Shown here: positions 57,968 to 64,000 of the stretch, one piece after another
Numbering within the stretch: the first letter of the stretch is position 1
How the letters are laid out: each line of letters starts with the position of its first letter
DNA from: Delphinapterus leucas
Lineage: Eukaryota; Chordata; Mammalia; Artiodactyla; Monodontidae
DNA length: 64,000 nt
Assembly: GCF_002288925.2 (NCBI RefSeq)
Contig: NW_022098050.1
Location: 1,472,725 to 1,536,724 of the forward strand
Direction of reading: 5' to 3'
The notes under the pieces: model-generated
The model's input: the letters and a program-made list of their open reading frames with translations, nothing else
Told to the model about the DNA's origin: nothing
Database searches by the model: none
Made by a program: the position numbers and the translations under genes

Positions 57968-58176
57968 GGGCTTTCCTGGTGGCGCAGTGGTTGAGAGTCT
58001 GCCTGCCGATGCAGGGGACACGGGTTCGTGCCCCGGTCCGGGAGGATCGCACATGCTGCGGAGCGGCTGGGCCCGTGAGCCATGGCCGCTGAGCCTGCGC
58101 GTCCGGAGCCTGTGCTCCGCAACGGGAGAGGCCACAACAGTGAGAGGCCCACATACCGCAAAAAAAAAAAAAAAAA
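57968..58176 (+). mobile_element. CHR-2-type SINE
   Basis: Full-length, GC-rich body nearly intact, A tail of about 18 bases. Exact target-site duplication AAGAGTACATGGC at 57955-57967 and 58177-58189. Minus-strand frames of 76-91 codons here are SINE artefacts. Confidence 0.96.
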
Positions 58177-58189
58177 AAGAGTACATGGC

Positions 58190-59248
58190 AAGGACAATGG
58201 CACTGTATAATAAATAAAATGGATTTCTATTTCAATCTTAGACTAAAAGAGATGGCTTTGAAAATGTGAGTTGGTTACTTAGTGAAGTGACAGAAAAAGA
58301 GCACCTCATTAAAAAGAAAAAAACTTCTAGTTTGAGAATAAGTGGGTTCCAGTTTCCTATGAAATGTGTGATTTTAAAAATTAGAATTTCTAATATACTT
58401 AAATTAGTAAACTAGGGGATTCATTTACTTGGAGGAACAGAAAGCCTGGGGAACAAAATATATGTTTTAATAGAAATTGATCTCCCTGAAACATCCCTAC
58501 AAAGTAATTTTAATAGTTACATACACTTTGACAGTATAGCCACCATTTTTTCCACATTATACAGGCTATGAAGATAACATAAAATACCTTTTTTGCCCTA
58601 ATGAATTTCAAGTCCCCTTTAACAGATACAAAATAGCAATGAGGACAAAGTGATAAATGTCCAGGTGTAATCTTACAAAAAATAAAGCTAGGTGAAGTGA
58701 CTGAAAGCTTAATCATTTCTATCTGTTCAGGAGGTTTTGTAATTTTGGTATCCTAACTCTTTTGACTATGATTTCTTACTCCTTTGATAAGTCCCAAGTT
58801 CAAGCAAACTGTTAGCACAGATATGAGTGTGTGTGTGTGTGTGTGTGTGTTTTAAAAAATATTCAGAAGTAGTGTATTAGTTTGTATCCACCAATGATGT
58901 CTATGAATGTTTAAATCTTCCCAAAATAAACCCTCATGGTCTTTTCCAAAACTGTGATTATGAAATGTAATGTAAACCTTTGAAATTAGAATAAACTGAA
59001 GTTATTCTATTCACAAACACAATGCCTGTTAGAATAACTTGACATGGGAAGCTCTTAGAATGTGGTGGCCTCAACTGGTCTATATTTGGTGTCAATGAAG
59101 AGAGGTCAAAATATGGCTACAACACTGTTGAATGAAACATTTTCTTTAGTGAATGACGACTCTAGAATTCCATTTTAAGTACATACATTTTCAATACAAG
59201 TAGAGAGAAATGTAATTACTAAAGCAACAAAAGTAACTGGTAGTAAAA
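58190..59248. other. No gene or repeat recognised
   Basis: AT-rich 1-kb stretch with a (TG)n at 58825-58851. Nothing else recognised. Confidence 0.45.
58825..58851. repeat. (TG)n microsatellite
   Basis: About 12-13 perfect GT units. Confidence 0.95.
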
Positions 59249-59249
59249 A

Positions 59250-59412
59250 ACTGGATCTCAAAGCAGGGATCACTTGGTGTACTGATTAAAAATTTAGACT
59301 TCTACAATCAAATCCAGAACAAATTCTCAGGTGGATGGAGCTGTGATAGGAATGTGATTATCAGACAAGCTTTCAGGACATTACTGCACATGCTAAATCT
59401 TCAGAACCACTG
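59250..59412 (+). mobile_element. MER5A-like hAT DNA transposon
   Basis: 'ggatctcaaagcagggatc' at the left, 'aaattctcaggtgg' in the middle and 'cttcagaaccactg' at the right match the ends and core of a short non-autonomous hAT-Charlie element. Confidence 0.75.
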
Positions 59413-59724
59413 CCTTAGAGAATAGTTTTAAGTTCATTTAATAATTTTATTTAATTCACATGGCCTGGGACGTTGGGACGTCTGCTTTCTGAACATGAAA
59501 ATCTTAAAGCAGCCATGGCTACTTGAAATGAGACTCATATTTAGCTTTATTTAACTCACAGTTAGATAGATATGTTTGCTAAAATGATTGAATTCAATTT
59601 CCAAAGTAAGGGTCATGGTTTTGGGTACTAAAAAGGGTCTGAGATTTTGCTCTGCTTGCAAGCTAACAAGTTAGCCTGCCACACACAGTTCCATGGATGT
59701 TGGTAGTCAGGCAACTTCTAGGTC
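59413..59724. other. No gene or repeat recognised
   Basis: About 310 bp without a recognised family. Confidence 0.4.
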
Positions 59725-60125
59725 AGAGACCTTGAGATGGGGTGCCTATTCTGGATTATCTAGGTGGGCCTATTCTAATCACAGGGACCCTTAAATTGAA
59801 GAAACTTTCCTGGCTGGGGCCAGAGAAGGGGATGAGAGGCTGGAATCAGGGCCAGAGAGATGCTACCTTGCTCGCTTTGAAGACGGAGGAAGGGGACCAC
59901 GAGGCTGGGAAAGAGCTCAGCCTTTAGAAGCTGGGAAAGGGAAGGAAATGAATTCTTCCCTAGAGTGTTCAGAAAGAACACAGCCCTAACTGACACCTTG
60001 ATGTTAGCTCAGTCAGATCTCTGTTGGTCTTCTGACCTCTAGAACCATAAGATAATAAATATGTGCTGCTTTAAGTCACTAACTTTGTGGTAATTTTTTA
60101 ACAGCAGCGACAGAAAATGAATACA
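59725..60125 (+). mobile_element. MLT1-type MaLR LTR fragment
   Basis: 'gaccttgagatggggtgcc', 'ctggattatctaggtggg', 'gctttgaagacggagg', 'ctctagaaccataagataat', 'taagtcactaactttgtgg' follow an MLT1-like LTR to its 3' end. The 5' part is missing. An old relic with no coding potential. Confidence 0.75.
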
Positions 60126-61489
60126 AGCAGTAGTCAGAGTATCAGCATTTTGGTGCCAATTTCCCCAAGCCCCGGTTCCCGCAGGGCAATGCAGAGAAAG
60201 CTAGGTGATACTTGCCCACACAGTGGGTTGCCTCACAGTAGAGGAATCCTGAGTTTAGAAAGCCTGAATCTTTTGTAATGAGAAGCAAGCATGCCTGTCC
60301 TTTGCTCCAGAGGGACACACTATCTCTGTATCCCAAGGTCCTTTGCTCTACAAACATCCTTGAAAAGACCGTCTGAAACAAAGGGCTGTCAGTGTTGCAC
60401 TTGCAAGATATACAGAAACACAAGACACCCATAGAGAATTGCTCCCCAACACAAGGTGCCATCCAAATTCATCACTCAGGTGTTCCCGAGATATCATAGT
60501 TTTCATAATTCAAACTGAGGGACTTTGTGGTCTTTAGCATAACAATAGGTGATGAAATTGATAAAGGTTGATACAGCTGTATAAGAAATGTCTGCTAATG
60601 AGATCTTTAAAAAATAAAATTCATTATTATAAAACCAAAATTAATATGAGCCTATGCTGGGTGTGTTACATTTATAATGTTAAACACACACACAGACACA
60701 GACACGTACAAATATACCATCATTACTGAAATTGCTACAGATAAGGGAATTTCATTATTGCTAGTCTGGAACTTTTTGGACTGTAAACCACTTTTCCACT
60801 TGAAACAATTATCTTTATTATGGAATTTTTTAATAATGTGAAGTTTTTTAGTATTCTATCATAGTATAGCAAAAGCAGACTGCTTTTTTAGATAAGATTT
60901 ATTTTTCTATAAGACTTAGAAATAGATTTTTATTAGAATCTTGGTTAAATTGATCAAAATTGCAAAGGGATGAGTATGAATTCCATTTTCTAAAGCAGCT
61001 GAAAATACCAGTGTACGATAAACTTTCTTGTCCTTCTGGAGTTGATAGGATTAATTAAACCTAATTACTCATTTCAAAGAACTGCTTTACATTTTCTAGC
61101 TATTATTAAATGAAATAGTATCTGTAAATGAAGATATATTTTCAACAGCAGTAGAAAATAAACTGAGTCATGCAGTTTGCCTCATAAACATTACAGTCAC
61201 CATGGTTACCATGTTGATCCCTAAGTCACAAGACCCTCCCTTCTGCTCAGTTTAGCCAATGTTTGTGAAATCCCTTCTGTCTCCTTCTATCAAAATACAC
61301 TGCTTTATCCAGGTCTGTTCCTGGGGAGGTGCAGGAAGCTCCATGTCCTCTGTGAATTTAGGAGAAAACTTTCATTTGCCATTGAGTCTCTCTGAAGACT
61401 AAAATAATACTCAGGAGAGCAGTTCAAGGAATGACCCTTTGTCCCTTTAGAAAAGATTAAAAGGGTTATGCTTCTGAAATTTACTTCAG
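60126..61489. other. No gene or repeat recognised
   Basis: 60126-60500 is GC-richer and could be an unrecognised repeat beside the LTR. A CA-rich run lies at 60684-60706. The rest is AT-rich. The 106-codon minus frame (60142-60462) has no recognised domain. Confidence 0.4.
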
Positions 61490-61690
61490 ATACCCCTTCC
61501 CCATCCCCACTGTGCTGGTTAAGCTGTTGCCTCTTAACCTCAAACCTACCCCTCTGTACTGTGCTTTGTTCTGCCCCTACTGAGACTGCAGACTGCATTT
61601 CTGCAGTTCTAGCTGCTCCATGTCAGGCTTTACCAATAAAGAGTATTATCAGGGACAGCGCGGCTCCAAGGGGAAGGAATAAAGAAGGCT
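61490..61690 (+). mobile_element. Possible LTR fragment
   Basis: Pyrimidine-rich sequence leading to CCAATAAAGAG near 61634, the layout of an LTR poly-A region. Family not recalled; low confidence. Confidence 0.3.
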
Positions 61691-62070
61691 AGAGGAGCAG
61701 GAAGGGCCTGTTCTGTGGGAACCCACCTTCAAGAGTTTAAATTTTAATATTACAATCGCTTTCTTTTGTTCCCCAGCCATGAGGATGGTAGCTACTTTCT
61801 GTAGTTACTACCTCTCTGATGCCCCTTTTAGCCTTTTCAGTTCTCTAATAATTTATAAATAATGATTCTTTATTTTAAATTCTTTCAAAATAATTGGTGT
61901 ACTTCTGTGTTCTGACTTGATCCCGACGTATACAACCTCCACCATTCACATGAAACAGCCCAGAATTAACTGTGGACGGGAACACAGAATATCTTGGGGG
62001 AAATGGATTCCAGATCACATAGCTCTTTCACAGTCCACAGATTGTCTGATGTTTGATACAAGGAGTCAGT
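61691..62070. other. No gene or repeat recognised
   Basis: Nothing recognised. Confidence 0.4.
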
Positions 62071-62074
62071 CATA

Positions 62075-62585
62075 TGTTCAATAAACATGAATTGAATACC
62101 AACTGTTTCTTGGGCATAATGTTTAATGAGAGGTGAAATTTGTTCCCAAGCAATTCACATCTAGAATAGTGATGAAGACAATTCTAGAAAAGGCTATAAA
62201 ATATACTAACATTAAGTTGCTGAGAAAAGCAAAAGGAGTCATGATACCAATATTGGAGACGCCTAAGACGATAGAAAGCACCACTGTAGACTTCCCACAG
62301 GAGTGTGACCAAGAAATAAGCAGGCAAAACAGGAGTAGAAGCAATTTTGGAAGAAAGAACAATTTATGCCTAAGCCAAGAGGTTTGCCAAAGCACGATCA
62401 CTGAGGGATCTGAAAATCATTGCACATAGGCTATAAGCGATAGGGCCTTCCTCAAGGTGAGGCTGGAGCGGTGGATAGGGACCAGATCATGAAGGGACTT
62501 TTCTGTCTTCCTTAGAAGTTTGGCTTCAACTGAACAGAAGAGGAAGGCTATTGAGGACATTCAAGGCAACTATGACTTCGTCATA
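62075..62585 (-). mobile_element. L2 LINE
   Basis: Reversed L2: 'caataaacatgaattgaat' at its end, and further in 'gtggatagggaccagatcat' and 'gaagggacttttctgtct', as in the upstream L2 sequence. Middle poorly preserved. The plus and minus frames at 62123-62429 are not conserved L2 protein. Confidence 0.55.
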
Positions 62586-62594
62586 CTAATGCTG

Positions 62595-63630
62595 TTTTAA
62601 TGCAACTTTATAACAAAGTACAACATACATTCAGGAAAGTGTACAAATAATAAGAATAAAGCTCAGATTGTCAAAAACCAAACATACCAATATAACCAGC
62701 ACCCAGATAGATAAATCAGCATTACCAGTATATCCAGAAGACCTCTCCTACACCAACCCAGACACTGTCCCCACCAAAGGAACCATTATCTTAACTTCTA
62801 AAACCATGGGTTAGTTTGGCCTGCTTTTGAATTGTAAGTTAAATGAAGCAGTATATAACTGTGTTTCTGTCCTCTTTGGCTTAACATTGCTAGTGAGATT
62901 CATCCATGTTTTGTATACATTTATTCATTCTCATTGCTATGTAGCCTTCTATTACATGAACATTCCACCGTTTATTTACGTTCTGTTGATGGACAATTAA
63001 ATTTTTTCCAGTTCTCAGTTATTAAAAACAAAGTGCCATGAAAACTTTGGTCCATGTCTTTTTGGTGGATTCATGTACACATTTCCACTGGGTATCTACT
63101 AAAGAAGTGAACTTCTTGAGTATACGTATGTTAAACTTTAGTAGATGCTGTCAAAGAAGTTGTAGTAATCCACATTCCCACCAACAGTGGATGAGAGCTC
63201 TATCTATTCCATATACTTGCCAACACTGATATTGCCATTCTTTTGCATTTTTGCCATTTGACAGGTCTTTAGTTATATCCTATTGTAGTTTTAATATGTG
63301 TTTCTCAGATGAATAATAAGGTTGGGCACATTTTCATATTTTACTAGCTATTTGATTATTTGAATATCCTCCTTTATGAAGTCATTTTTCAGTACTTTTT
63401 CTTATTTTTGTGTAATTTCTTTTTTTACCCATAGATTGTTTTGAAGTGTATTACTTGTCTAGATATTCGGTGATTTTCTCGATGTCTTATTATTACTGAT
63501 TTCTAATTTAATTGCATTGTGATTATAAAGTGTAGCTTGTATGATCTTAGTCCTTTGAAATTTATTGAGACTTCTTGTATGGCTCAGAATATGTCCAAGC
63601 ACATGTTCCATGTACACTTTTTAAAATGTG
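62595..63630 (-). mobile_element. L1ME-like element, internally deleted
   Basis: Minus strand: reversed 3' UTR ('cattcaggaaagtgtacaaa', 'ccagcacccagatagataa'), ORF2 end ('ttcatccatgttttgtatac', 'ccacattcccaccaacagtg'), then from about 63400 a jump to sequence typical of the 5' region ('tttaattgcattgtgatta', 'gaaatttattgagacttc'). Most of the coding region is missing. Confidence 0.7.
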
Positions 63631-63637
63631 TGTTTTC

Positions 63638-63703
63638 AGCAAAGGAAACCATAAACAAAATGAAAAGACAACCTATGGAATGGGAGAAAATTTTTGCAAA
63701 TGA
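63638..63703 (+). mobile_element. 66-bp L1 ORF2 scrap
   Basis: 'agcaaaggaaaccataaac ... gaatgggagaaaat ... tttgcaaatgag' is the same ORF2 segment as 18269-18333 and 41486-41546, but isolated: no 3' UTR, no A tail and no flanking duplication. Confidence 0.85.
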
Positions 63704-64000
63704 GATTGAACCCAGGAGGGGATTGTGAGAACCTCCCATTTACAGCTGGTCAGTCAGAAGCACAGGTGCAGCCCCTTCACATAGTGAAACCATCTGTTTT
63801 TCTGAAGCCAGGCACTTGTTGATGCAGACACACCAAAAGGCTCACGGACTTCAGGTGTGGCTGCATTTTGGTTGAGTTTCAACTATCAGCATGTGATCAC
63901 TCAGCTTACAGGCTTGGAAACATGGTTATCTTTTTATCGATAGGCTTTGCAGAAAAATGGCTTCCTTAACTTGGAAGAGGCTGGTTAAAGGAATGCACCA
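63704..64000. other. Unrecognised; possible MaLR fragment at left
   Basis: 'cagctggtcagtcagaagc' followed by 'acaggtgcagc' near 63742-63770 faintly recalls a MaLR LTR or its internal region. The remainder is unrecognised and the window ends here. Confidence 0.3.

Noticed and set aside
57917..58217. Four overlapping 76-91-codon frames on both strands
   Set aside because: They are readings of one CHR-2 SINE; near-identical peptides occur at every other CHR-2 copy (14.9, 37.1, 38.1, 49.7 kb).
1..64000. A previously undescribed multi-gene system
   Set aside because: I looked for clustered intact frames, shared strand and spacing, and regulatory structure and found none; all larger coding remains are dead L1 ORFs.

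Overview
This is vertebrate nuclear DNA and almost certainly a cetacean genome, most likely a toothed whale. The key evidence is a set of eleven tRNA-derived SINEs of the CHR (cetacean-hippo-ruminant) type. Six of them are recognisable as the young CHR-2 form: 14947-15157, 37044-37248, 38120-38308, 49677-49889 and 57968-58176 keep near-perfect target-site duplications, and five older or longer CHR forms accompany them. Cetartiodactyl-style LINE-1 elements point the same way. The species call is inference from repeat families, not from a gene. (Count in detail: five CHR-2 copies and six longer, older or shorter CHR copies.)

I find no protein-coding gene, exon, rRNA or functional tRNA gene that I can support. 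The window reads as AT-rich intergenic or deep-intronic DNA built from layered transposons. The open frames present are L1 ORF1/ORF2 remnants, frames through SINEs, or short chance frames in AT-rich DNA.

Layout. 1-5.7 kb: decayed L1M/HAL1 with one SINE, plus unrecognised DNA. 5.7-8.6 kb: a 2.45-kb cetartiodactyl L1 on the minus strand abutting an L1 3' end on the plus strand, then an old L1M ORF2 start. 8.6-11.9 kb: MIRs and a SINE. 11.9-19.1 kb: the dominant feature, a nearly full-length but dead L1 (5' UTR, ORF1, ORF2, 3' UTR) with a CHR-2 SINE inserted at the end of ORF1. 19-28 kb: two very old minus-strand L1Ms, one carrying a nested SINE and a nested L1, plus a MIR. 28-33 kb: a cluster of 3' L1 pieces, including an inverted segment, and a MIR nested in a MIR. 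33-39 kb: mostly unrecognised DNA with L2 and MIR relics, a minus L1M and two CHR-2 SINEs. 39.7-43 kb: an L2 split by a 2.6-kb L1. 43-47 kb: an unclassified ~210-bp sequence present twice. 47-50.4 kb: an old L1M with two SINEs. 50.7-52.5 kb: a HAL1-like element hosting two Tigger-like DNA transposons, one of which hosts a SINE. 52.5-64 kb: MaLR LTRs, L2s, MER5A, a palindromic MITE-like element inside an L2, a SINE and a final minus L1M.

The elements do not form a functional system. What they offer is a readable insertion history, because several nestings are dated relative to one another by target-site duplications. The best candidates for something not already named are the duplicated 43.4/45.6-kb sequence, the 132-bp inverted-repeat element at 57.7 kb, and the unusual L1 junctions at 8.1, 29.3 and 63.6 kb. 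Family names below are from memory of consensus sequences; no database search was run.
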